Positions 25,026-33,738 of a stretch of 64,000 nt of DNA are shown in pieces. The position numbers were made by a program, and so were the translations under genes. Below the pieces are notes generated by a model that had not been told where the DNA came from, did no database searches, and saw only the letters and a program-made list of their open reading frames with translations. This DNA comes from Clostridiales bacterium UBA6386 (lineage in GTDB: Bacteria; Bacillota; Clostridia; Oscillospirales; Oscillospiraceae), in contig DJQM01000035.1 in NCBI GenBank assembly GCA_002437585.1, positions 84,794-148,793 on the forward strand, in the 5' to 3' direction. The stretch's first letter is position 1. Each line of letters starts with the position of its first letter.

Positions 25026-25561
25026 CGGAAGTGGGAAATGTTTACGGCGAGTCCCTGTACTGTCTTGCCCGGGATGAACATCTTTCCGAGCAGATCGGCG
25101 GGGAGCTGAACGCTCTGCGCGACAGCTTTCGCCAGGCACCGGAATTTATCCGGCTGCTCTCCTCTCCCAGCCTGACCAAGGCGGAACGCTGCCAGATCCT
25201 CGACGACAGCTTCCGGGGCAAGGTGCACCCCTATGTGCTGAATTTTCTGAAAATTCTCACGGAAAAGGGCTATATGCGCCACTTCGGTGACTGCTGCAGC
25301 TCTTACACCAGCCACTTCGATCAGGATAACGGCATCGCGCGGGTAACCGCCGTCACCGCCGTGGCACTGACGGACAGTCAGTCTGCCCGGCTCACCGAAA
25401 AATTAAGCCGGAGTACCGGCAAGCAGGTCATTCTGCACAACCGGGTGGAGCCCGGAGTTCTGGGCGGTGTCCGCCTGGACTATGACGGTCAGCGTCTGGA
25501 CGACACCGTGTCCCATCACCTGGACGCGGTGCGGGAGCTGCTGAGTAAAACCGTACTCTGA
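25022..25561 (+). CDS. atpH: ATP synthase F1 subunit delta
   Basis: A 179-residue OSCP/delta subunit linking the peripheral stalk to the top of F1. The N-terminal helical domain has the typical YxxxLxxLA-like opening (YGESLYCLA), and the C-terminal part ends with GGVRLDYDGQRLDDTVSHHLD (usually G-hydrophobic-D). It is coupled to atpF by overlap. Confidence 0.94.
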   Translation: MTEVGNVYGESLYCLARDEHLSEQIGGELNALRDSFRQAPEFIRLLSSPSLTKAERCQILDDSFRGKVHPYVLNFLKILTEKGYMRHFGDCCSSYTSHFDQDNGIARVTAVTAVALTDSQSARLTEKLSRSTGKQVILHNRVEPGVLGGVRLDYDGQRLDDTVSHHLDAVRELLSKTVL

Positions 25562-25579
25562 CGAGAAAGCAGGGACTGT

Positions 25580-27088
25580 ATGGAACTGAGACCCGAAGAA
25601 ATCACAAAAATCATTCGTAGTCAGATCAAAAACTACGAGCACAAAATGGAAGCCAGCGAAACCGGCGTGGTCATCACGGTGGGCGACGGCATTGCCACGG
25701 CCTCCGGCCTGGATAAGTGCATGTCCGGCGAGCTGGTGGAATTCCCCGACGGCTCCTTCGGCATGGCCCAGAATCTGGAGGAGGACACCGTCTCCATCAC
25801 CATCCTTGGCTCCGACCAGGGTATCAAGGAGGGTGACACCGTCAAGCGCACCGGCCGGGTAGTGTCCGTACCCGTGGGCAAGGGTCTGATCGGCCGTGTT
25901 GTCAACGCCCTGGGCGAGCCCATCGACGGTAAGGGTACCATCGAGGCCGAGACCTACCGGGCCATTGAAATGCCCGCCCCCGGTATCATCGAGCGGCAGC
26001 ACGTTGCCCGCCCCCTGCAGACCGGTATCAAGGCCATCGACTCCATGATTCCCATCGGTCGGGGTCAGCGGGAGCTGATCATCGGCGACCGCCAGACCGG
26101 CAAGACCACCATCGCCACCGACACCATTCTGAACCAGAAGGGCAAGGACTGCATCTGCATTTACGTTGCCATCGGCCAGAAGCGTTCCACCGTGGCCCAG
26201 GTGGTGGAGAGCCTGGCTCTGGGCGGTGCCATGGACTACACCATCGTCGTTTCCGCCACCGCCTCTGAGCTGTCACCTATGCAGTATATCGCCCCCTACG
26301 CCGGCTGCTCCATGGGTGAATATTTTATGTACCAGGGCAAGGATGTGCTGGTCATTTATGATGACCTGAGTAAGCACGCCGTGGCTTACCGTGCCATTTC
26401 CCTGCTGATCCGCCGTCCCCCCGGACGGGAAGCTTACCCCGGCGACGTGTTCTACCTCCACTCCCGTCTTCTGGAGCGGGCGGCGCAGCTGTCCCCGGAG
26501 CTGGGCGGCGGCTCCCTGACCGCCCTGCCCATCATTGAGACCCAGGCAGGCGACGTTTCCGCCTACATTCCCACCAACGTGATTTCCATCACCGACGGCC
26601 AGATCTTCCTGGAGACGGAGCTCTTTAACTCCGGCGTTATGCCCGCCGTGAACCCTGGTATCTCCGTGTCCCGTGTTGGCGGCGATGCCCAGATCAAGGC
26701 CATGAAGAAGGTGGCAGGCTCCCTGAAGCTGCTGTATTCCCAGTACCGGGAGCTGCAGAGCTTCGCTCAGTTCGGTTCCGATCTGGACGCGGACACCAAA
26801 CAGCGTCTTGCCCTCGGCGAGCGGATTGTGGCAGTGCTGAAGCAGAAGAACGGCACTCCCAAGGAGGTTGCCCAGCAGGTGTGCATCATCTACGCCGTCA
26901 CCCACGGCTATCTTGCCTCCATTCCTGTGGAGCAGGTTGCCGAGTTTGAAAAGCGGCTGGAAGAACACATGAATAACTACCACGCCGACGTGCTGGAAGC
27001 CATCCGCACCACCGGCAAGCTGGAAACCGACACCGAAACCGCGCTGAAGGCCGCTCTGGACGAGCTGGTATCTCAGTTCACGGCATAA
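25580..27088 (+). CDS. atpA: ATP synthase F1 subunit alpha
   Basis: A 502-residue non-catalytic nucleotide-binding subunit. Walker A GDRQTGKT lies at about residue 169, followed by the family signature PAVNPGISVSRVGG. Full length and undisturbed. Confidence 0.98.
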   Translation: MELRPEEITKIIRSQIKNYEHKMEASETGVVITVGDGIATASGLDKCMSGELVEFPDGSFGMAQNLEEDTVSITILGSDQGIKEGDTVKRTGRVVSVPVGKGLIGRVVNALGEPIDGKGTIEAETYRAIEMPAPGIIERQHVARPLQTGIKAIDSMIPIGRGQRELIIGDRQTGKTTIATDTILNQKGKDCICIYVAIGQKRSTVAQVVESLALGGAMDYTIVVSATASELSPMQYIAPYAGCSMGEYFMYQGKDVLVIYDDLSKHAVAYRAISLLIRRPPGREAYPGDVFYLHSRLLERAAQLSPELGGGSLTALPIIETQAGDVSAYIPTNVISITDGQIFLETELFNSGVMPAVNPGISVSRVGGDAQIKAMKKVAGSLKLLYSQYRELQSFAQFGSDLDADTKQRLALGERIVAVLKQKNGTPKEVAQQVCIIYAVTHGYLASIPVEQVAEFEKRLEEHMNNYHADVLEAIRTTGKLETDTETALKAALDELVSQFTA

Positions 27089-27104
27089 GGAAGGAGGATT
27101 TCCC

Positions 27105-27953
27105 ATGGCTGGCGTTTCCACCAAGGAAATCAAAAACCGCATCCGCAGCATGGAAAGCACCAAGCAGATCACCAAGGCCATGGAAATGGTGGCTGCTTCC
27201 AAACTTCGGCGCGCCCAGGCACAGGTTGCGGCTTCCCGCCCCTATTTCGAGATCCTGCACAGCACCATTGAGGACATCACCCGGGACAACCGGGACTTCT
27301 CCTCCCCCTACCTGAAAAAACGGGAGGGCGGTAAGATTCTCTATATCGTCATCGCAGGCGACCGGGGTCTTGCCGGCGGCTACAACAGCAACGTGCTCAA
27401 GCTGGTCTATTCCCAGATTCAGGGCAAAGAGGCTTCCGTCCTGCCCATCGGCAAAAAAGCCGTGGACAGCTTCCAGAACAGGGGCGTTCCCATTCTGACC
27501 CAGAGCTATGCGGAGGCCGCATCTGTTGGCATTGGTGACTGCTTCTCCATCGCCAAGCAGGTATGCAAAGCGTTTCTCGCCGGGCAGTACGATGAGGTAT
27601 ATGTTGCCTACACGGATTTCGTATCCATGCTGTCCCAGACCCCGGATTTCATGCAGCTGCTGCCTCTGGAAAAGCCGGAGAGCAAGGAGCCTGAGGCTTC
27701 CCACCACTGTGACCCACTCTATGAGCATCCGGCGGAAGAAGTATTCGCTGCCATTGTCCCTGAATATCTGGGCGGCATGCTCTACGGCGCGTTGTGCGAA
27801 AGCCGTGCCTCCGAGCAGGCGGCTCGCCGGGCCGCCATGGACTCCGCCACCCAGAACGCGGAGGACATGATCGCGGATCTGAGTCTGAAATTCAACCGCG
27901 CCCGTCAGGCGGCGATCACCCAGGAAATCACCGAAATCGTCGCCGGTTCTTAA
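27105..27953 (+). CDS. atpG: ATP synthase F1 subunit gamma
   Basis: A 282-residue central-stalk subunit. The N-terminal helix KEIKNRIRSMESTKQITKAM and the C-terminal signature ending NRARQAAITQEITEIVAG are the two coiled-coil arms. The middle Rossmann-like part holds GDRGLAGGYNSNV. AGGAGG precedes the ATG. Confidence 0.97.
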   Translation: MAGVSTKEIKNRIRSMESTKQITKAMEMVAASKLRRAQAQVAASRPYFEILHSTIEDITRDNRDFSSPYLKKREGGKILYIVIAGDRGLAGGYNSNVLKLVYSQIQGKEASVLPIGKKAVDSFQNRGVPILTQSYAEAASVGIGDCFSIAKQVCKAFLAGQYDEVYVAYTDFVSMLSQTPDFMQLLPLEKPESKEPEASHHCDPLYEHPAEEVFAAIVPEYLGGMLYGALCESRASEQAARRAAMDSATQNAEDMIADLSLKFNRARQAAITQEITEIVAGS

Positions 27954-28016
27954 CATTTCCGAGGTTTTTCGGCGGTTTTTGCCGGATTTTCCTCACACAA
28001 AGGAGTTGAATCCCCT

Positions 28017-29417
28017 ATGGTCAACAACAAAGGAACTGTGACCCAGATCCAGGGTCCTGTTCTGGATATTCGTTTTGCGGATGGCCAGCTTCCCTCGCTG
28101 CTCAACGCAATTGAAATTCCCATGGGCGACCGCACGATCATTGCCGAGGTGTCTCAGCACATCGGCGACAATGTGGTGCGGTGCGTTGCCATGTCCTCTA
28201 CCGACGGCCTGCAGCGGGGTGTGGAGGCTGCCGATACCGGCGCTCCCATTTCCGTGCCCGTGGGCGATGCCTGCCTGGGGCGGGTCTTTAACCTGCTGGG
28301 TCAGCCCATTGACAACAAGCCTGCCGTGGAAGGCGACGCCCGGTGGCCCATCCACCGCCCCGCGCCCTCCTATGAGGAGCAGCAGCCCGCCACCGAGATT
28401 CTGGAAACCGGCATCAAGGTCATTGATCTGATCTGTCCCTACGCCAAGGGCGGCAAGATCGGTCTGTTCGGCGGCGCAGGTGTTGGCAAGACCGTTCTGA
28501 TCCAGGAGCTGATCTACAACATCGCCACCGCTCACAACGGCTACTCCGTATTCACCGGCGTCGGCGAGCGTACCCGTGAGGGCAACGACCTGTATAACGA
28601 AATGACCGCGTCCGGCGTTATCTCCAAGACCGCCATGGTCTTCGGTCAGATGAACGAGCCCCCAGGAGCCCGTATGCGGGTAGGCCTTTCCGGCCTGACC
28701 ATGGCCGAGTACTTCCGGGATGTAAAGCATCAGGACGTGCTGCTGTTCATCGACAACATCTTCCGTTTCACCCAGGCCGGTTCTGAGGTTTCCGCGCTGC
28801 TGGGGCGTATGCCCTCCGCCGTGGGCTATCAGCCCACCCTGGCTACCGAAATGGGTGCCCTCCAGGAGCGTATCACCTCCACCAAGAACGGCTCCATCAC
28901 CTCCGTGCAGGCGGTTTACGTCCCTGCGGACGACCTGACCGATCCTGCCCCCGCCACTACCTTTGCTCACCTGGACGCCACCACCGTTCTGGATCGCGGT
29001 ATCGCCTCCCTGGGCATTTACCCCGCCGTGGATCCTCTGGACTCCACCTCCCGGATCCTGTCCCCGGAGATCCTGGGCAAGGAGCATTACGAGACCGCCC
29101 GTGCCGTTCAGGGCATTCTCCAGCGGTACAAGGAGCTTCAGGACATCATCGCCATCATGGGCATGGATGAGCTGAGCGAGGAAGACAAGCTCACCGTCAA
29201 CCGCGCCCGTAAGGTGCAGCGGTTCCTGTCCCAGCCCTTCCATGTGGCCGAGCAGTTCACCGGCTATCAGGGCAAGTACGTCCCCCTGAAGGAGACTATC
29301 CGTTCCTTCCAGGAGATCATCGACGGCAAGCACGACGATATTCCCGAGTCCTACTTCCTGTTCGCCGGCTCCATCGATGAGGTGGTCGCCAAGTACCGGG
29401 GCGGTGAGAAGGCATGA
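28017..29417 (+). CDS. atpD: ATP synthase F1 subunit beta
   Basis: A 466-residue catalytic subunit. Walker A GGAGVGKT (about residue 152), GERTREGNDLY, and the DELSEEDK motif (usually DELSEED) are all present. AAAGGAGTTG precedes the start. It overlaps atpC by 4 bases. Confidence 0.98.
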   Translation: MVNNKGTVTQIQGPVLDIRFADGQLPSLLNAIEIPMGDRTIIAEVSQHIGDNVVRCVAMSSTDGLQRGVEAADTGAPISVPVGDACLGRVFNLLGQPIDNKPAVEGDARWPIHRPAPSYEEQQPATEILETGIKVIDLICPYAKGGKIGLFGGAGVGKTVLIQELIYNIATAHNGYSVFTGVGERTREGNDLYNEMTASGVISKTAMVFGQMNEPPGARMRVGLSGLTMAEYFRDVKHQDVLLFIDNIFRFTQAGSEVSALLGRMPSAVGYQPTLATEMGALQERITSTKNGSITSVQAVYVPADDLTDPAPATTFAHLDATTVLDRGIASLGIYPAVDPLDSTSRILSPEILGKEHYETARAVQGILQRYKELQDIIAIMGMDELSEEDKLTVNRARKVQRFLSQPFHVAEQFTGYQGKYVPLKETIRSFQEIIDGKHDDIPESYFLFAGSIDEVVAKYRGGEKA

Positions 29418-29818
29418 CACCCTTCCACCTGAAAATCGTCACCCCCGACGGTCTCATCTATGACGGCCAGGCCGAGGAGCTCATCGTCCGCACCACCGGC
29501 GGCGACGTGGCAATCTTAGCCCGCCACATGGACTATGTGGCTCCCCTGGGCATGGGTCGGGCAGTGGTGGTCTCCGGGAATACCCGGCGCACCGCCGCCT
29601 GCATCGGCGGAATGCTCAGCGTTTCCGGCGGCGAGGTCACTCTGGTACCCACCACCTTCGAATGGGCGGATAAGATCGACCTGGAGCGAGCCGAAAATGC
29701 CTATAAACGAGCAGACAAGGTGCTCCACGATGAGCGTGCCTCCCAGATGGATCTGAAGCTGGCAGAAGCCAAGCTTCACCGGGCCTTGGTTCGCAAGAGC
29801 GTTGCCTCGGAAAAGTAA
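29414..29818 (+). CDS. atpC: ATP synthase F1 subunit epsilon
   Basis: A 134-residue epsilon subunit: an N-terminal beta-sandwich (about 1-85) and a C-terminal helical hairpin rich in charge and Ala/Leu. It starts within the last codons of atpD and ends the operon before a strong terminator. Confidence 0.95.
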   Translation: MTPFHLKIVTPDGLIYDGQAEELIVRTTGGDVAILARHMDYVAPLGMGRAVVVSGNTRRTAACIGGMLSVSGGEVTLVPTTFEWADKIDLERAENAYKRADKVLHDERASQMDLKLAEAKLHRALVRKSVASEK

Positions 29819-29823
29819 ATTTG

Positions 29824-29860
29824 CGCGCCGCAAGGGAATCTCCTTGCGGCGCGATTATTC
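29824..29860 (+). terminator. Terminator of the ATP synthase operon
   Basis: CGCGCCGCAAGG pairs with CCTTGCGGCGCG, followed by ATTATTC. It lies 5 bases past the atpC stop. Confidence 0.85.
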
Positions 29861-29904
29861 TGTGAACCAGGCCATATCGATGATATCCTCCAAATGCAGC
29901 GCAG

Positions 29905-29935
29905 AAAAGAGCCCGGGCGAATATCGCCCGGACTC
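29905..29935 (-). terminator. Terminator of the LtaS-like gene
   Basis: A G+C-rich stem (GAGTCCGGGCGA with TCGCCCGGGCTC on the minus strand, one mismatch) followed by TTTT. It converges on the atp operon terminator. Confidence 0.8.
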
Positions 29936-29941
29936 AGGTCG

Positions 29942-31876
29942 TTACTGCTTATAATAGTCCACGTCCAGAATCAGGTTGTTGATCCGGACAAATTCCTGCA
30001 CCCGCTCACTCACCGCCTTCTGCGCATCCTCACTGAGCGTGACGGGCTTTCCGGTGGCGGAGAACAGCTTCTTCTCCTTGGCGTCCCAGGCGGCATCCCC
30101 GTAGATCCAGGAGCCGTCGGAGAAGGGCACAAAACCGTCGTACCGATCATCAAAGGCATCGCTGCCCAGATAGCTGTAGGGGCTCTCCACGCCCAGAAGG
30201 TTCAGCACCGTGGGAAGCAGATCGCTGGTGTTGAGCACCTTATCCACCTCCTGAGGTTCCAGGTCGGCACTCCATATGAAGCAGGGCGTCCGCTCCAGCA
30301 GCAGGGTTTCGTCCACCCCGGACAGCTCCAGCAGAGCCTTCTCATTCTTATAGCCGTAGGTATAGTGGTCGGTTATGCCGATGATGACGGTGTTTTCCAG
30401 CTCTCCGTGAGCCTCCAATTCCTTCAGCATCCGAGCGAACATGTCGTCCACCAGCTTGGCCTTCAGCAGGGCGCAGTTGGTTTCCTCGTTGTCCGTCAGG
30501 GTCTTGAACTCCGGGTACTTCTTCAGACCCCAATTGCTGAGCACCTCATTATACTTATAGCTCAGGTGGGCAGAGCGGGTGATGATGTAATTCAGCCGTT
30601 TTCCCTCCCGGAAGAACACATTGTTCAGAGCCGGGTCGTCAAAGAGAATTTTGTCGTCCATCATCAGCTGGTTCATTTCCTTCTCTGACAGGCCGTTGAT
30701 GTAGTCCTCATAGTAGACGTATTCCTCGTAGCCCATGGCCTGGCTGAACACACCCCGACTATAGAAATTAGGATCGTTATAGTGGAACTCCTTGGCACTG
30801 TAGCCCTGAGCCTCCAGGAGGGACGCCAAAGACTGGCGATAATCGTTTGTAATGTAGTCAAAGGCATAGCCCCCCTGACTGCTCAGGAAGGAGCCGGTAT
30901 TGGAGCAGAACTCGGTGTTAAAGGTACGGATGCCGCCGTAGCCCGGGGTGTAGAACCGGGTAAAGTTGATACCCTCCGACATCAGCCGGTTCAGGGTGGG
31001 GGTGTACTCCCCCAGCATCCAGTCGTCCATGGACTCCATCAGCACCATGATGACGTTTTTGTCCTTCAGAATACCGGTCATTTCATTTTCCTGGGGTTTG
31101 TCCTTTTCTGCGAAATAGGCGTCGATTTCCTCCCGTCCCGCCTCATGCGCCTGGGTATAGGCCGGGGTCAGGGGGTAAATATTATGGGTATAAATGTCCT
31201 TCCACAAGGTCTGGTACAGGCCGCAGACCTGGTAAAGCCGGTGGGTATTGAAAAGGTTCCCATAGGCCGCCTCCAGAGACTGCATCCGGCCGTAGTCTGA
31301 CCTTGCGTACTTCACGTCCTTGTCCTGGTCGAACTGTTCATAAGGAAGCCGGTAGGCAAAATTTCCAGCCACCGCGAACAGGACGATTGCCGCCACGGTC
31401 TGCTTCCAGTTATATTTTCCCCTGGGGAACAGCCAGACCGCAGCCACCCCCAGGCCAATCAATGCCAGAATTCCCAGCCACCAATGGACGGGATAGCTCA
31501 GCAGCACGGAAAAATAATCCGAGCCTTCCGAGGCGTACCGGAAGTCGGACAGCCACATCATTTCCTTGAAAAGGATGTAATAGCCCGTTTCCACCACGGC
31601 GTAGATGGCGGCAAGGCCGTATACCACCCCGAAGACGATCCGCCCGGCCTTGGCAGGCATTCCCAGCACCACCGCGGACAGCATCACTGCCCACAGAAGG
31701 CCGAATACCAAAGGCCATCTGGTTCCGGTGCTTCCCCGCAAGAAAACCCAGCCGAAGGCCTCCACGGCGAAGAAGGCCAGCGGAATCAGGCACAGTCCCA
31801 TATATTTCTTATAGTCCGGTGCCGCCTTCACAGCTGCCGGGGCAGTTTTTCTGCGTTGCTTTTTGTTTTTCCCCAC
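29942..31876 (-). CDS. LtaS-like membrane sulfatase-fold phosphoglycerol transferase
   Basis: A 644-residue protein with about five N-terminal membrane helices (25-200) and an extracellular alkaline-phosphatase/sulfatase-fold domain (from about 270). Family features include VIMVLMESMDDW at the first metal site, the probable nucleophile Thr in GIRTFNTEF, and ITDHYTYG near the end. LtaS builds polyglycerol-phosphate lipoteichoic acid. This could equally be another phosphoglycerol or phosphoethanolamine transferase. The first 15 residues are very basic. Confidence 0.85.
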   Translation of the reverse strand: MGKNKKQRRKTAPAAVKAAPDYKKYMGLCLIPLAFFAVEAFGWVFLRGSTGTRWPLVFGLLWAVMLSAVVLGMPAKAGRIVFGVVYGLAAIYAVVETGYYILFKEMMWLSDFRYASEGSDYFSVLLSYPVHWWLGILALIGLGVAAVWLFPRGKYNWKQTVAAIVLFAVAGNFAYRLPYEQFDQDKDVKYARSDYGRMQSLEAAYGNLFNTHRLYQVCGLYQTLWKDIYTHNIYPLTPAYTQAHEAGREEIDAYFAEKDKPQENEMTGILKDKNVIMVLMESMDDWMLGEYTPTLNRLMSEGINFTRFYTPGYGGIRTFNTEFCSNTGSFLSSQGGYAFDYITNDYRQSLASLLEAQGYSAKEFHYNDPNFYSRGVFSQAMGYEEYVYYEDYINGLSEKEMNQLMMDDKILFDDPALNNVFFREGKRLNYIITRSAHLSYKYNEVLSNWGLKKYPEFKTLTDNEETNCALLKAKLVDDMFARMLKELEAHGELENTVIIGITDHYTYGYKNEKALLELSGVDETLLLERTPCFIWSADLEPQEVDKVLNTSDLLPTVLNLLGVESPYSYLGSDAFDDRYDGFVPFSDGSWIYGDAAWDAKEKKLFSATGKPVTLSEDAQKAVSERVQEFVRINNLILDVDYYKQ

Positions 31877-31988
31877 TTGGGTTCACTCCTTTGCGTGATT
31901 TTGCCCTATTGTAGCACAAAAAACGACAGTTGTACACTTAAGATTTTCTTTTCCCCCTGACATTTTTCATAAAAAACACAATTCCCTC

Positions 31989-32017
31989 TTGTAAAATCTT
32001 CCAAATTGACGTATACT
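31989..32017 (+). promoter_or_regulatory. Promoter of asnS
   Basis: TTGTAA and TATACT with a 17-base spacer. It lies 31 bases before the start, too close for a T-box leader, so asnS seems not to be T-box regulated here. Confidence 0.65.
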
Positions 32018-32048
32018 AACCTATATTTCCAAGAAAAGAGGAACCCAA

Positions 32049-33440
32049 ATGGAACTGATTACCGTTCGCGAGCTGTTCAAGAACACCCAAAAATACGCCG
32101 GTCAGGAAATTACCATCGGCGGCTGGGTTCGCAACAAGCGTCCCAGCAAGCAATTTGGCTTTATCGTCCTGAATGACGGCAGCTATTTCACCCCTGTTCA
32201 GGTGGTTTATAACGACAGCCTGGAAAATTTCCAGGAAATTTCCAAGATCAACATCAGTGCCGCTCTGATCGTCCGGGGCACTCTGGAGCTGACGCCCGAT
32301 GCCAAGCAGCCCTTTGAGATTCAGGCCTCCGCCATCACCGTGGAGGGTCCCTCCACCGGCGATTACCCCCTGCAGCCCAAAAAGCACTCCATGGAGTACC
32401 TGCGCACCATCACCCACCTGCGTCCCCGCGCCAATACCTTCCAGGCGGTGTTCCGCATCCGCTCTCTGGCCGCCATGGCCATCCATCAGTTCTTCCAGGA
32501 CCGGGATTTTGTGTATGTCCACACGCCGCTGATCACCGGCTCTGACTGCGAGGGCGCCGGCGAAATGTTCCAGGTCACCACCCTGGATCTGAGCAATGTG
32601 CCCAAAACCGAGGAAGGCAAGGTAGACTACACCCAGGATTTCTTCGGCAAATCCACCAATCTGACGGTCTCCGGCCAGCTGAACGCCGAGACCTTCGCCA
32701 TGGCCTTCCGGAATGTCTACACCTTCGGCCCCACCTTCCGTGCCGAAAACTCCAACACCACCCGCCACGCCGCCGAGTTCTGGATGATCGAGCCGGAGAT
32801 CGCCTTTGCCGACCTGGACGATGACATGCGTCTGGCCGAGGACATGATCAAGTACATCATCTCCTATGTGCTGGAGCACGCCCCGGAGGAAATGGCCTTC
32901 TGCAACCAATTCCTGGACAAGGGTCTGCTGGATCGGCTGCACAACGTGCTGCACAATGACTTTGGCCGGATCACCTACACCGACGCCGTAACCCTGCTGG
33001 AGCAGCACAACGCTCAGTTTGAGTACCCCGTCCACTGGGGTACGGATCTGCAGACCGAGCATGAGCGGTATCTGACCGAGGTGGTCTTCCAGAAGCCCGT
33101 CTTCGTCACCGACTACCCCAAGGAGATCAAGGCCTTCTACATGAAGCTGAACCCGGACGGCAAAACCGTGGCGGCCATGGACTGCCTGGTGCCCGGCATC
33201 GGCGAGATCATCGGCGGCTCTCAGCGTGAGGACAGCTACGAGCTGCTGAAGAACCGGATCGAGGAGCTGGGCATGAAGCCGGAGGATTACGCCTTCTACA
33301 TGGATCTTCGGAAGTACGGCTCCGCCCGGCACGCGGGCTTCGGTCTGGGCTTCGAGCGGTGCGTCATGTACCTGACCGGCATCGGCAACATCCGGGATGC
33401 CATTCCCTTCCCCAGAACCGTGGGCAACTGTGAGCTGTAA
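32049..33440 (+). CDS. asnS: Asparaginyl-tRNA synthetase
   Basis: A 463-residue class II synthetase charging tRNA-Asn. It has an N-terminal OB anticodon-binding fold (GWVRNKRPSKQFGFIVLNDGS), then motif 2 FRAENSNTTRHAAEFWMIEPE and motif 3 GLGFERCVMYLTG. AGAGGAACCCAA precedes the start. The stop codon directly abuts a MITE-like element. Confidence 0.97.
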   Translation: MELITVRELFKNTQKYAGQEITIGGWVRNKRPSKQFGFIVLNDGSYFTPVQVVYNDSLENFQEISKINISAALIVRGTLELTPDAKQPFEIQASAITVEGPSTGDYPLQPKKHSMEYLRTITHLRPRANTFQAVFRIRSLAAMAIHQFFQDRDFVYVHTPLITGSDCEGAGEMFQVTTLDLSNVPKTEEGKVDYTQDFFGKSTNLTVSGQLNAETFAMAFRNVYTFGPTFRAENSNTTRHAAEFWMIEPEIAFADLDDDMRLAEDMIKYIISYVLEHAPEEMAFCNQFLDKGLLDRLHNVLHNDFGRITYTDAVTLLEQHNAQFEYPVHWGTDLQTEHERYLTEVVFQKPVFVTDYPKEIKAFYMKLNPDGKTVAAMDCLVPGIGEIIGGSQREDSYELLKNRIEELGMKPEDYAFYMDLRKYGSARHAGFGLGFERCVMYLTGIGNIRDAIPFPRTVGNCEL

Positions 33441-33700
33441 GGCAGTGCCGCACCATTGCATCTTTGTGTCTCAGTCAGGATTTTGTCCCAATTCAAAGCT
33501 TGGGAACCTCTGAAGCAATCGCCTGCGGCTGGATAGCGGATCTTTTTCTCTATCCGTGCGGCTTCAAAAACGGGAAAGATAGCGCAGCCGTTGCCAGCGC
33601 AAGCTGGCTTGCGGGGGTGCGCTATCTTTTTCATTTTTCAAATTGAAGAAGTGGGGCAAAAGGCTGCTGAGACGCGAAGTTGCAATTGTGTGGTGCTGCC
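33441..33700. repeat. MITE-like element, family B (260 bp)
   Basis: Its ends are imperfect inverted repeats about 30 bases long: GGCAGTGCCGCACCATTGCA at the left and TGCAATTGTGTGGTGCTGCC at the right. It begins at the base after the asnS stop codon. The interior (from about 33506) shares over 100 bases with the element at 48153. No coding capacity and no clear target duplication is seen. Confidence 0.75.
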
Positions 33701-33738
33701 CTACGACCGCCGACAGGTGGCAGTGTGCAGCCCCTGTA

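Noticed and set aside
27993..29420. 475-codon minus-strand frame opposite atpD
   Set aside because: Shadow of the highly conserved beta subunit; no start signal and no neighbours on that strand.
31989..32048. T-box leader in front of asnS
   Set aside because: The promoter is about 31 bases from the start codon and no T-box core is present, so there is no room for a leader.
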